A stretch of 64,000 nt of DNA from Micromonospora chaiyaphumensis (GTDB lineage Bacteria > Actinomycetota > Actinomycetes > Mycobacteriales > Micromonosporaceae): assembly GCF_900091435.1 (NCBI RefSeq), contig NZ_FMCS01000004.1:434001-498000 (forward strand), read 5' to 3'. Under the pieces are notes generated by a model. That model saw only the letters and a list, made by a program, of their open reading frames with translations. It searched no databases and was not told the DNA's origin. A program made the translations under genes and the position numbers. The first letter of the stretch is position 1. Each line of letters opens with the position of its first letter. This document shows, in pieces, positions 46,636 through 54,991 of the stretch.

Positions 46636-47751
46636 TCAGCGGCGGCGGAGGGCCGTTGTCAGGGGGGTCAGGCGGGTGCGGAGGCTGGCCAGGCCGCCGG
46701 GGAAGAAGTACACGGCCAGGATGAACACCGTGCCCAGGACGAACAGGGGCTGGCTCAGCGGGTGGCTGAGGAACGCCGGCAGACTGTTCACCGCGTCGCT
46801 CGTGCCGAAAGCCGTCAGGCGGTGGTCCAGGTACATGTAGAGGACGCCGCCGAGCACCGGGCCCCAGCGGGTGCCGGGGCCGCCGAGCACCACCATGACC
46901 AGCAGCGACAGGGTCAGCTCCGACGACGTGACGTGCGGGCTGGCGCCGCCGACGATCAGGCAGTAGACCGTCCCGCCGGCCGTGGCCAGGCCGCCGGCCA
47001 GCGTGAACGCGACCAGCTTGAACCGGTACGGGTCGAGCCCGAGCACCCCGATCCGCCGCTCGTCGTCGCGCAGCCCGGCCAGCACCCGCCCGGTCGGCGA
47101 GCCGCTCACCCGGTGCACCACGAGGACCACCACGGCCAGGTACGCCAGCGCCAGCCAGTACAGGTTCACCGTGTTGGTGACCCCGACCAGCGCGGCCGGC
47201 AGCCCGGAGACGTCCAGCGGCAGGCCCTCCTCGCCGCCGGTGAGCCCGCCGAAGTCCCGGGCCACGAGGATCGCCCCGACCTGGGCGAAGGCGAGCGTCA
47301 CCATGGCGAACGCGATGCCGACCGTACGCAGCGCGACCGCGCCGAGCAGCGCGGCGAGGATCGTCCCGCCGGTGATGGTCAGCAGCGCGGCCTGCCAGAG
47401 CGGCAGCCCGGCCCGGGTGACCAGCACGTCGGTGCCGTAGACGCCGGCGGCGAAGTAGAGGGCGTGCCCGAAGGAGAGCATCCCGGTGCGCCCGAACAGC
47501 AGGTCGTAGCCGGCCGCCAGCCCGCCGAAGACCAGGCAGATGGCGAGCAGTTGCAGGGTGCCCGGCGAGTTCAGCGGCCCCTCGAAGACGCCCGGCAGGT
47601 TGACCGTGGAGTAGGGCAGGATCGCCGCCACGACCAGGGCGACCAGCGGCGCGTACGGGCGCAGGCCGTGCCAGCGGGAGTGCCCGGGGGTCAGCTCGTC
47701 GGGCACCGCCGCGGGCGGCGCGGGCACCTCGGGACTCTTGACCTCGGTCAT
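46636..47751 (-). CDS. livM: Branched-chain amino-acid-type ABC transporter permease LivM
   Basis: The 371-residue permease has about ten membrane helices and the conserved family blocks LLFGRTGMLSFGHALYFAAGVYG near 85 and VLGGPGTRWGPVLGGVLYMYLDH near 275, and the GLRDDERRIGVLGLDPYRFKL loop near 210 that contacts the ATPase. It pairs with LivH to form the translocation path. Its ATG at 47751 overlaps the livH stop by four bases. The first 35 residues are Pro-rich and cytosolic. Confidence 0.92.
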   Translation of the reverse strand: MTEVKSPEVPAPPAAVPDELTPGHSRWHGLRPYAPLVALVVAAILPYSTVNLPGVFEGPLNSPGTLQLLAICLVFGGLAAGYDLLFGRTGMLSFGHALYFAAGVYGTDVLVTRAGLPLWQAALLTITGGTILAALLGAVALRTVGIAFAMVTLAFAQVGAILVARDFGGLTGGEEGLPLDVSGLPAALVGVTNTVNLYWLALAYLAVVVLVVHRVSGSPTGRVLAGLRDDERRIGVLGLDPYRFKLVAFTLAGGLATAGGTVYCLIVGGASPHVTSSELTLSLLVMVVLGGPGTRWGPVLGGVLYMYLDHRLTAFGTSDAVNSLPAFLSHPLSQPLFVLGTVFILAVYFFPGGLASLRTRLTPLTTALRRR

Positions 47752-48638
47752 GCGTGAGCCACCTTTCCGGCCAGGCCCTGCGGACGCAGCAGCAGCACCA
47801 CGGCGAGCAGGCCGACCACGCAGAGGTCACCCAGCCCGGACGTGCCGTAGTAGTTGACGAACTGTTGCAGCAGCCCCACCGCGACCGCCGCGTACGCGGA
47901 CCCGACCACCGAGCCCATGCCGCCGATCACCACCACGATGAACGCGAAGATCAGCAGCGACCCGCCCTGCCCGGGCGAGACGGTGCCGAAGTAGACCGAG
48001 CCGAGCGCGCCGGCCAGCGCGGCGGCCGCCCCGCCGATCGCGAAGACCAGGGTGAACGCCTTGCGCACGTCGATGCCGAGCGCGGTCACCATCTCCCGGT
48101 TCTCCACGCCGGCCCGGATGATCAGGCCGTACCGGGTGAACCGCAGGAACGCGAGCAGCGCGCCGAGCACCACCGCGGCGGCAACGATCAGCAGGAGCCC
48201 GGCGTTCGGCACCTGGGCGCCGAGCACCGAGGTCACGTCCCGGGTCCACTCCGGGCGCGGGAACGGCCGGGCGTCGGCGCCCCAGGTGGCCTGGAGCAGC
48301 GCCACCCCGGCCAGCGACAGGCCGACGGTGACCAGCACCTGCTCGATGGTGCGGGAGTAGAGCGGCCGGATCAGCACCAGCTCGACCAGCACCGCGACGG
48401 CCGATCCGGCGAGCACGCCGAACGCGACGGCCACCAGGAACCCGAGGCCGTCGGAGCCCGCGCCCGGCAGGTTGCCCGCGGCCCACCAGGTCGCGTACGC
48501 CCCGACGCCCAGGAAGAGGCCGTGCGCGAAGTTGAGCACGTCGGCCAGGCCGAAGACCAGGGACAGGCCGGAGGCGACGAGGAAGTAGAGCGCCGCCAGG
48601 CCCAGCCCGGTCAGCGTCAACAGGATGACCGTGCTCAC
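47748..48638 (-). CDS. livH: Branched-chain amino-acid-type ABC transporter permease LivH
   Basis: The 296-residue permease has eight helices and family motifs: LVFGLADVLNFAHGLFLGVGAYATW near 30, GLIIRAGVENREMVTALGIDVRKAF near 175 (coupling loop), and VIGGMGSVVGSAYAAVAVG near 245. GTG at 48638 overlaps the livF stop by four bases. It is transcribed in the middle of the K-G-F-H-M operon. Confidence 0.93.
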   Translation of the reverse strand: MSTVILLTLTGLGLAALYFLVASGLSLVFGLADVLNFAHGLFLGVGAYATWWAAGNLPGAGSDGLGFLVAVAFGVLAGSAVAVLVELVLIRPLYSRTIEQVLVTVGLSLAGVALLQATWGADARPFPRPEWTRDVTSVLGAQVPNAGLLLIVAAAVVLGALLAFLRFTRYGLIIRAGVENREMVTALGIDVRKAFTLVFAIGGAAAALAGALGSVYFGTVSPGQGGSLLIFAFIVVVIGGMGSVVGSAYAAVAVGLLQQFVNYYGTSGLGDLCVVGLLAVVLLLRPQGLAGKVAHA

Positions 48639-49363
48639 GCGTGCACCTCTCCCGAACCGACACCCAGCAGCGACTTCGTGAGCGCGGTCTCCAGCAGCAG
48701 GTCCTGCGCGTTCCCGGTCCAGGCGACCCGGCCGGCGGAGAGCACCACGGCATCGCGCGCCAGCCGCCGCACCACGGCCAGGTTCTGCTCGACCAGCAGC
48801 ACCGGCACGGATTCCGCGACCCGTTCCAGCACCTCGGCCACCTCGGTCACCACCTTCGGCGCCAACCCCTTGGTCGGCTCGTCGACCAGCAGCAGCCGGT
48901 TGTCGTTGAGCAGCACCCGGCCGATCGCGAGCATCTGCTGCTGCCCGCCGGACAGCGAGCCGGCCCGTTGCCGTCCGCGCCGGTCCAGCTCGGGGAAGAG
49001 GGCATAGACCTTGTCGTACGCCGGGCTGGTGCCCCGGCGCTCGGCCAGCCGCAGGTTCTCGGTGACGGTGAGCCCGGCGAAGACGCACCGGTCCTCCGGC
49101 ACGTAGCCGAGCCCGCCGCGGACCAGCCGGTGGGTGGGTCGGGCCAGCAGGCTCTGCGCTCCCATCCGGACGGTGCCGCGCACCTCGCCGTTGCGCGGGG
49201 TCAGCCCGACGATCGCGCGCAACGTGGTGGTCTTGCCGACGCCGTTGCGGCCGAGCAGCACGGTCACCCCGGTCGGCGCGACGTCGAACGACACCCCCTG
49301 GAGGATGTGCAGTCCGGCGATCCGCACCGACAGGTTCTCCACACTCAGGACAGGTTCGGTCAC
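48635..49363 (-). CDS. livF: Branched-chain amino-acid-type ABC transporter ATPase LivF
   Basis: The 242-residue ATPase has Walker A LLGRNGVGKTTTL near 37, signature SLSGGQQQML near 137, Walker B RLLLVDEPTKGLAP near 158 and switch His replaced in VLLVEQNLAV near 190. LivF is the shorter of the two ATPases. GTG at 49363 overlaps the livG stop by four bases. Confidence 0.94.
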   Translation of the reverse strand: MTEPVLSVENLSVRIAGLHILQGVSFDVAPTGVTVLLGRNGVGKTTTLRAIVGLTPRNGEVRGTVRMGAQSLLARPTHRLVRGGLGYVPEDRCVFAGLTVTENLRLAERRGTSPAYDKVYALFPELDRRGRQRAGSLSGGQQQMLAIGRVLLNDNRLLLVDEPTKGLAPKVVTEVAEVLERVAESVPVLLVEQNLAVVRRLARDAVVLSAGRVAWTGNAQDLLLETALTKSLLGVGSGEVHA

Positions 49364-50103
49364 AGCGCCTCCCCCAGGTACGCCTCCTGCACGGTGGCGT
49401 TGGCCATCACCGTGTCCGGGGTGTCGCAGGCCAGCAGCGCGCCGTGGTGCATCACGGCGATGCGGTCGGCCAGCTCCAGGATCACGTCCATGTGGTGCTC
49501 CACCATGAGCACCGACCGGCCGCTGTCCCCGGTCAGCGACTTGATCACGCTGACCAGCTCCGGCACGTCCTCGGCGCTCACCCCGGCCATCGGCTCGTCC
49601 AGCAGCATCACCCGGGGCTCACCGGCGAGCAGCAGGGCGATCTCCAGCTTGCGCTTCTCGCCGTGGGCCAGGGTGCCGGCCAGCGCCGTACCCCGGTGGG
49701 CGAGGCCCACCCGGTCGAGCGCCGCGTCGGCGGCGGCGGCCACCTCCCGGTCGGCCGCCGCCCGCCGCCACAGCTTCATCGAGCCACCCCGGTGCGCCTG
49801 TACGGCGAGCCGGACGTTCTCCCGCACCGTCAGCGACCCGAAGACCGAGGACGCCTGGAAGGTACGCCCCAGCCCGAGGCGGGCCCGCCGGTGCGGGGGG
49901 AGGTCGGTGACGTCCGCCCCGTCCAGCAGGATCCGTCCCTCGGTGGGCCGGCGCAGGCCGGTGATCAGGTTGAACAGGGAGGTCTTGCCGGCGCCGTTCG
50001 GCCCGATCACGCCGAGGAACTCCCCGGGCGCGAGGTCGAGGTAGACGGAGTCGACGATGGCGACCTCACCGATCCGCCAGGTCAGACCGCGGGTGGCGAG
50101 CAC
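49360..50103 (-). CDS. livG: Branched-chain amino-acid-type ABC transporter ATPase LivG
   Basis: The 247-residue ATPase has Walker A IGPNGAGKTSLFNLITGL near 38, GRTFQASSVFGSLTVREN near 85 (LivG-type Q-loop region), signature TLAHGEKRKLEIA near 147 (LivG proteins often use this variant), and Walker B VMLLDEPMAGVS near 170. GTG at 50103 is three bases past the livK stop in transcription order. It joins LivF to power the importer. Confidence 0.94.
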   Translation of the reverse strand: MLATRGLTWRIGEVAIVDSVYLDLAPGEFLGVIGPNGAGKTSLFNLITGLRRPTEGRILLDGADVTDLPPHRRARLGLGRTFQASSVFGSLTVRENVRLAVQAHRGGSMKLWRRAAADREVAAAADAALDRVGLAHRGTALAGTLAHGEKRKLEIALLLAGEPRVMLLDEPMAGVSAEDVPELVSVIKSLTGDSGRSVLMVEHHMDVILELADRIAVMHHGALLACDTPDTVMANATVQEAYLGEAL

Positions 50104-50106
50104 TGG

Positions 50107-51309
50107 TCAGCCCTTCATCTGCGCGACCGGCGGCGCGGATTCGTCACCGGTCAGGGTCTTCTGCGCGGTCGCCGTGAAGGCGGTGCCGCTGCCGGAGAGC
50201 TTCGCCTGGTACATCGGCTGGAGCAGCGCGTGGTCCTCGGCGCGGATGGTCATCTTGCCCTTGACGCCGTCGAACTGCCAGCCCTCCAGCGCCTTGACCA
50301 TCTTTTCGACGTCGTCGCCACCCTCCTGCACGGCGCGGACGACCATCTGGGCGGCGGCGAAGCCGTCCGGGTGGAACAGGTCGAGCGTGCCGCCCGGGAT
50401 CTTGGCCTTGGCGGCCTTGGCGGCCTCGGTGTCGCTGGCCCCGTCGAAGTAGTGCGACAGGAAGGAGATCTTGCTGCCGGCCGCGCCGAAGGTGGGCCAG
50501 GAGGCGCGGATGTCCAGGCCGGTGACGACCGTGGTGGAGGCGAGCACGCCCTGCTGGTCGAGGGTCTGCCACATGGCCGGGGCGGTGGTGCCGGCCCAGG
50601 CGACGAAGAGCAGGTCCGGCTTGGCGGCCTTGATCTGGCTGGCGAACGGGGTGAACTCGGTCGCGCTGGCCGGGGCCCGGACGCCGCTCACGTTCGCGCC
50701 GGCTCCGCCGATGACCGCCTTGACGGCGGCCTCGTTGGCGTCACCGAAGGCGCCGTCCTGGGCGAAGACGACTACCTTCTTGCCGGCGGCGTCGCCGATG
50801 AACGACTTGGCGGTCACCACGTCCTGGTACGACTGCCGGCCCGAGCGGAAGGTGTACTTGTTCGCACCCGTCACCGCGTCGGTGGCGGCCGGGCCGGAGA
50901 TGAACAGCACCTTGTTCTGCGCCGCGATCGGGGCGACCTGGAGGGCCACGCCGGAGGAGGTGGAGCCAGCGATGATCTTCGTGCCCTTGCCGATGAGGTC
51001 CTTGGCCGCGGAGACCGCCTTCGCCGGGTCGCCCGCGTCGTCGACCTCGGTCAGCTCGACCTTCCGGTCGCCGACCTTGCCGGTGCCCTTGGTGGCGAAG
51101 TCGAGGCCGGCCTTGAAGCCCTCGATGTACTGCTTGCCGTAGCTGGCCAGCGGCCCGGACTGGGAATACACGAGGCCGACCTTGACCGGTGCGGCGTCGC
51201 CGCCGCCGGAGGCGGTGTCCTGCGGGCTGCCACAGGCCGTGGCCGCGAGCGCGGCCGCCATCACCGTGGCGGCGGAAAGGAACACCCGTCGCGTGTGCCG
51301 GATCGTCAT
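50107..51309 (-). CDS. livK: Branched-chain amino-acid-type ABC transporter substrate-binding lipoprotein
   Basis: The 400-residue protein has a twin-Arg-like start (RHTRRVFL), a hydrophobic segment and lipobox LAATAC near residue 26. The mature part is a type I periplasmic-binding fold (peripla_BP_6): KVGLVYSQSGPLASYGKQYIEGFKAGLDF near 50, VDDAGDPAKAVSAAKDLI near 95, AGSTSSGVALQVAPIAAQNKVLFIS near 120 and LDLFHPDGFAAAQMVVRAV near 300. It captures the substrate, probably branched-chain amino acids or amides, but the specificity cannot be read. It is the first gene of the operon, preceded by a GGAG site. Confidence 0.93.
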   Translation of the reverse strand: MTIRHTRRVFLSAATVMAAALAATACGSPQDTASGGGDAAPVKVGLVYSQSGPLASYGKQYIEGFKAGLDFATKGTGKVGDRKVELTEVDDAGDPAKAVSAAKDLIGKGTKIIAGSTSSGVALQVAPIAAQNKVLFISGPAATDAVTGANKYTFRSGRQSYQDVVTAKSFIGDAAGKKVVVFAQDGAFGDANEAAVKAVIGGAGANVSGVRAPASATEFTPFASQIKAAKPDLLFVAWAGTTAPAMWQTLDQQGVLASTTVVTGLDIRASWPTFGAAGSKISFLSHYFDGASDTEAAKAAKAKIPGGTLDLFHPDGFAAAQMVVRAVQEGGDDVEKMVKALEGWQFDGVKGKMTIRAEDHALLQPMYQAKLSGSGTAFTATAQKTLTGDESAPPVAQMKG

Positions 51310-51362
51310 TGCGACTCCAGGTGGGGACAGGGGGAAGTGTCAGTTGTCGGCTCACGCTAGAA

Positions 51363-51372
51363 GTGACGTCAC
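51363..51372. promoter_or_regulatory. Palindrome GTGACGTCAC upstream of livK
   Basis: A perfect 10-bp inverted repeat lies 54 bases upstream of the livK start, in the promoter region of the liv operon. Its symmetry and position suit an operator. No other support. Confidence 0.3.
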
Positions 51373-51582
51373 GCACGGGCTATGTGGCCGAAACACACAA
51401 GTAACCAGGGTGGGGTGGCCGACCGTTACAACCGCCCGCCGTGGGTTGATCATCGCCCCGTGCCACGTGGCCGCCGGCACCACCACGCGGGACGCCGCTG
51501 TGTCGCGCCCCGCCATCGAAGCCCCCCGAAACACGCGGCGGCCCGGCGGAGTCTTCCGCCGGGCCGCTGCATCGAATACGGG

Positions 51583-52782
51583 TCAGAGCCGCAGGTGTGC
51601 CTTCCGGCGCAGCCGGCCGAGCCCGACCAGGAGGCCGCCGGCCGCCAGCAGGCCGCCGCCCAGGGAGAGGGTCTGGGCGACGTTGTCGCCGGTGACGGGC
51701 AGTTCGGGCTTGCCGTCCCAGCCACCCTTGTCGTCCTTGTCGTCCCAGCCGCCCTTGTCGTCCTTGTCGTCCTTGCGGTGGTCGTACTTGCCGTCCCGGA
51801 TGCAGATCGTGACGGTGGCCGGGTCGGAGACCACGGTCCGGTAGCGGTACTTGCCGGTCGCCCGGGCGGTGTTCACCACCTTGCCCTCCTTCACGTCAGC
51901 CCAGCTCACCACGTACGGCTTGACGGCGTGGCAGTCGGTGCTGGTGCCCGGTGCCAGCGTCGTGTCGTTGCAGTGCACGTAGCCGGCGGTGCGGTCGTCC
52001 ACCTTGACGTCGGTGATCTTCACGGTTCCGGTGTTGGCCACCCGGTAGGTGTAGAAGATCTTGTCGCCCTTCGCCGCGAAGCCGTCCTCCGCGCACTTCT
52101 TGTGACAGTCCGACTCGACCCGCGCCTTCTTGTCGATCGACAGGCTGACCTGCTGGTCGCGGGGGTGGCCGGGGTAGCCCGGGTCGCCCGGATCCCCGGG
52201 GTAGCCGGGGTCTCCCGGATCGCCCGGATAGCCGGGGTCGCCTGGATCCCCGGGATCACCCGGGTCCCCAGGATCGCCGGGGTCCCCAGGATCACCCGGG
52301 TCGCCGGGATCCCCGGGGTCGTCCGAGGCGGCGCAGGTGTGGGCGAGCACGAAGTTCTCGGCCGTCCCCGAGATCACCGCTGTCGCGCCGGTGAGCGTCC
52401 AGTCGGCCGGCAGCCGGATGAAGGCCCGGCTCACGCCCTCGAAGTCGACGATCTCACTGTTCGGCGAGCCGGGGATCGGCCGCGTGACACTGCCTCCGGG
52501 CGTGCTGAAGGTTGTCGACAGCGACTGGAAGACGCCGCTGGTCTCCGGGTCACCGGACAGGTCGAACACCCAGGTCTCCTCGTCCGGGAACGGCCCGCCG
52601 CCCGGATAGCAGAACTGGGGAGCGTCCGCCGCCGCCGTCGGGACGTCGTCCGGATCGATGCTGATCGTCTGTGCGGCGAGGGCCGGCGTACCGCCCAGCA
52701 GCACGGCGCCGGTCAGCAGACCGAACGCTCCCAGCCGCACCCCGATGCTCGCTCGCCTGCTCGGCGCAGAGGTCTTTCTCAT
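51583..52782 (-). CDS. Sortase-anchored (LPXTG) surface protein with collagen-like repeats
   Basis: The 399-residue protein starts at ATG 52782 (GGGGGA site) with a signal peptide (Arg-rich, LLTGAVLLGGTPALAA). An N-terminal Cys-containing beta domain is followed near residue 150-200 by many Gly-Asp-Pro/Gly-Tyr-Pro triplets, then a DUF11-like surface domain (KGDKIFYTYRVANTGTVKITDVKVDD near 230). The C-terminal part has Asp/Lys-rich WDDKDDKGGW repeats, then LPVTG, a membrane helix and a positive tail, the full sortase signal. It is likely wall-anchored and displayed on the surface. Confidence 0.85.
   Translation of the reverse strand: MRKTSAPSRRASIGVRLGAFGLLTGAVLLGGTPALAAQTISIDPDDVPTAAADAPQFCYPGGGPFPDEETWVFDLSGDPETSGVFQSLSTTFSTPGGSVTRPIPGSPNSEIVDFEGVSRAFIRLPADWTLTGATAVISGTAENFVLAHTCAASDDPGDPGDPGDPGDPGDPGDPGDPGDPGDPGYPGDPGDPGYPGDPGDPGYPGHPRDQQVSLSIDKKARVESDCHKKCAEDGFAAKGDKIFYTYRVANTGTVKITDVKVDDRTAGYVHCNDTTLAPGTSTDCHAVKPYVVSWADVKEGKVVNTARATGKYRYRTVVSDPATVTICIRDGKYDHRKDDKDDKGGWDDKDDKGGWDGKPELPVTGDNVAQTLSLGGGLLAAGGLLVGLGRLRRKAHLRL
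52165..52320 (-). repeat. 9-bp coding repeat (collagen-like Gly-Asp-Pro)
   Basis: About 15 tandem Gly-x-Pro triplets encoded by 9-bp units with alternating GAT/GAC and TAT variants. Length is likely variable between strains. Confidence 0.8.
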
Positions 52783-52839
52783 GTACATCCCCCGTGTCGT
52801 GGATCCTTGACACGGGTCGAAACGGGCCAGCAATGGGAC

Positions 52840-53157
52840 ATGTTACGCAAGGCGGACACGAATCCCTCGGACGATGGAACGTCCTCGGATCCTCACCGGA
52901 GGCGGGCGGTGGCGCACTCGCCGTCGTGGTCCGCCGGGAGCGGGCAGCGCCGGCCGCCGTCGAGCAGCCGGTCACACCAGACCAGCTCCGGCGAGCTGAA
53001 GCCGGGTGACAAGCTGCCCTCCACCCGGGAATTGGCCGAGACCTACGGCGTCCACATGAACACGGCCTCGCGTGCGCTGCCATTGCTGCACGACCGCGAG
53101 CTGATCACCGGTCAGCCGGGACGCGGCACCTACGTCGCCGAACGACCCGGCCGGTAA
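52840..53157 (+). pseudogene. GntR-like winged-helix fragment, probably truncated
   Basis: The last 60 residues match the second half of a GntR DNA-binding domain: GELKPGDKLPSTRELAETYGVHMNTASRALPLLHDRELITGQPGRGTYV. The expected first helix of the domain (normally a LYxQIADxL-type segment) is not found in frame; upstream residues are Arg/Ser-rich. A short 105-residue frame opens at ATG 52840, but the ligand part is also missing. It may be a small regulator of the YtrA type that lacks the first helix or a decayed gene. The divergent LPXTG gene starts 57 bases away. Confidence 0.55.
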
Positions 53158-53435
53158 CTCCCGAGCCGCTACGGACCTGATGTCGTGAACGACTCACGAC
53201 GTCGATCCGCTCCCCGCGCCAGGTGACCTGCCCGGCGTCATCCGTGCCCGCCCCGGTCTGCCATAGATGGTCGCCGCGAACAGGGGTGCCAGCTGACCCT
53301 CACCCCCACCTCCGCCCGGCTGACTCAGCCGCCCGCTCTTGAGTCGTTTCCGACATCAGCTCGACAGGCACCCACCACGACACCGCGACCGACACCGACA
53401 CCGCCGCACGAGCACCAGCACCAGCACCCGCACCC

Positions 53436-53490
53436 GCACCGCACCGCACCGCACCGCACCGCACCGCACCGCACCGCACCGCACCGCACC
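53436..53490. repeat. Pentanucleotide repeat (GCACC)11
   Basis: Eleven consecutive perfect GCACC units, preceded by degenerate ACC/AGC-rich sequence from about 53380. Simple repeats of this length are prone to slippage. No gene spans it. Confidence 0.9.
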
Positions 53491-53632
53491 GGCACGGTCC
53501 GGATCTCGCGGTCCGTCCGATCCATTCACGTCATCAAGTTCGTAGCGGCCCGCACCAACCTCCCGGGGCGGTGAAGACGAGTGCCTCCCGCCTGTGGAGC
53601 GGGAGCGCCCCACCCCAGCCCGGAACGGTCGG

Positions 53633-53681
53633 TGGAACACCAGGGGTGTGTCCGGACCGGGGAGACACCCATGGCGTTCCA
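53633..53681. repeat. Imperfect 21-bp palindrome with 7-base loop
   Basis: Arms 53633-53653 and 53661-53681 pair at 18 of 21 positions, starting TGGAACACCAGGGG. It could fold as a strong hairpin on either strand and might be part of a small RNA or a repeat element. The arms differ from the inverted repeat at 46569. Confidence 0.55.
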
Positions 53682-53798
53682 CTCAGCGAGGTGACGCGGG
53701 ACGGGACCGGACAGCCGGCGCCAGCGGGCCAAGGTGCGCGGGGACGAAAGCGCCCGGGCCGGCTCCCGCCCGCCCAGGCCTCCGTACCCGGGGAAAGC

Positions 53799-53834
53799 CT
53801 GTGGGGTGACCGGCCGCAGCCGGTCACCCCACAG
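53799..53834. terminator. 16-bp perfect hairpin
   Basis: A perfect 16-bp stem with a 4-base loop (CGCA), about 50 bases past the end of the broken glycerophosphodiesterase gene on the minus strand, which then runs into CTTTCC. Probably its terminator. A second 12-bp GC-stem (53845-53876) lies between the two. Confidence 0.7.
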
Positions 53835-53883
53835 AAGGGTGGCGCCGCGCCGGGGCCCCGAGCCGCCCCGGCGCGGACGCCGG

Positions 53884-54884
53884 TCAGAGTCCCGCGCGCG
53901 CCGCCACGGCCGTGTCGGGCTGGTCGGCGAAGGCGCCGTCGAGGCCCAGGCCGTAGAAGAGCTCGTACTCGGCGGTGATGTCGCCGCGGGCGTTCGGGTC
54001 GGCGCCGATCCGGAAGTCGGCCGGGAGGAACTGGTTCTCGGCGCGGAAGGTCCAGGCGTGGACCAGCAGCTTCACGCGGTGCGCGTCCCGGATCACCGAG
54101 GTGGGCGCGAGCAGCTTGCCGGCGGCGTCCCGGGGCACGATGAGGTTCTTGTTGAGGCCGACGCCGTCGGCGTACCGCGCCACCCAGGCCAGACCGGCGG
54201 CGGTGGCCAGGTCGGCGTAGCCGCGCGGGTCGCCGGCGGCGGTGAAGTCGTAGGGGGCGCCGGTGGCGTCCATGAGCTGCACGAGCCGCACGTCGATCAT
54301 CCGGTCGAGCTTGCGCAGGTTGGCGGTCTCGAAGCTCTGCACGAAGACCGGGTCCTCGCGGTGGGTCAGCTTGTTGGCCTTGAGCGTGGCGACCAGCGGC
54401 TCCTCCAGCGCCAGCCCGATCGAGGCGAAGTAGCTGGGGTGCTTGGTCTCCGGGTAGACGCCGATGGTCCGGCCCCGGGCCTTCGACTCGGCGCGGGCCA
54501 GGTCGATGACCTCCTGGAAGGTCGGCACCGGCAGCTTCCCGTCGAAGGCGGTGTTGGTCACCCGCACCTGCGGCAGCCGCTCCTTGGCGCGCAGCGTCCG
54601 CAGCTCGGCCAGGGTGAAGTCCTCGGTGAACCAGCCGGTGACCCGGACCCCGTCGATGGTCTTCGTCGCCTTCCGCGCGGCGAACTCGGGGTGGGCGGCC
54701 ACGTCGGTGGTGCCCGAGATCTCGTTCTCGTGCCGGGCGACTGGCCGATCACGATGGGCCGCTGGACCGCGCGGGAGCGCTCGGCGCGCGGCTCCGGGTC
54801 GGCCTGGGCGGCCACCGCCGGGGCCACCACGGCCGCCGCGAGCAGCGCGCCGGCCACGCCGAGGGCGGAAAGGGTACGTCGCAA
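53884..54884 (-). pseudogene. Glycerophosphodiester phosphodiesterase gene disrupted by an internal deletion and frame shift
   Basis: The start is intact: TTG 54884 with an AGGAGACG site, a signal peptide (LSALGVAGALLAAAVVAPAVAA), then QRPIVIG. The normal family continues with His-Arg-Gly and a metal-binding Glu-x-Asp segment, but here the sequence jumps near 54739-54743 to VARHENEISGTTDV in another frame. About 35-40 codons, including the catalytic His and metal ligands, are gone. The rest (residues after HENEIS, including VYPETKHPSYF and HAWTFR) is well kept in its own frame to 53884. As read, it cannot make an active enzyme. The N- and C-parts are both well conserved, so the damage is probably recent. 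Confidence 0.8.
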
Positions 54885-54991
54885 CGCCGTCTCCTGTTGT
54901 CGAAGGGGTACGCACAGGAGACCGGGCCCGGTTGGCCGCCAGTTGGTCGGTTCCTGACCTGCCGGTGAATCTCCGGACGGAAGATGACCTG

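Larger units (their letters stand above)
53158..53883. other. 726-base gap without a recognised gene
   Basis: No open frame here has coding character; long frames on either strand come from simple repeats. It holds a short hairpin (53182-53200), a GCACC tandem repeat, a 51-base imperfect palindrome and two terminator-like stems near the right end. Promoters for neighbouring genes are not clear. Confidence 0.6.

Noticed and set aside
46574..47830. Extended frame overlapping livM on the minus strand in a second reading frame
   Set aside because: It reads the livM DNA in another frame and extends into the inverted repeat; no domain.
52165..52320. Possible CRISPR array in the 9-bp repeat
   Set aside because: Units are 9 bases without unique spacers and are in frame with a coding sequence.
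53436..53490. Origin iterons
   Set aside because: Repeat unit is too short and no DnaA box or replication gene is near.
53325..53682. Cys-rich small proteins over the GCACC repeat on the minus strand
   Set aside because: They are simple translations of the pentanucleotide repeat with no start signals or conserved features.
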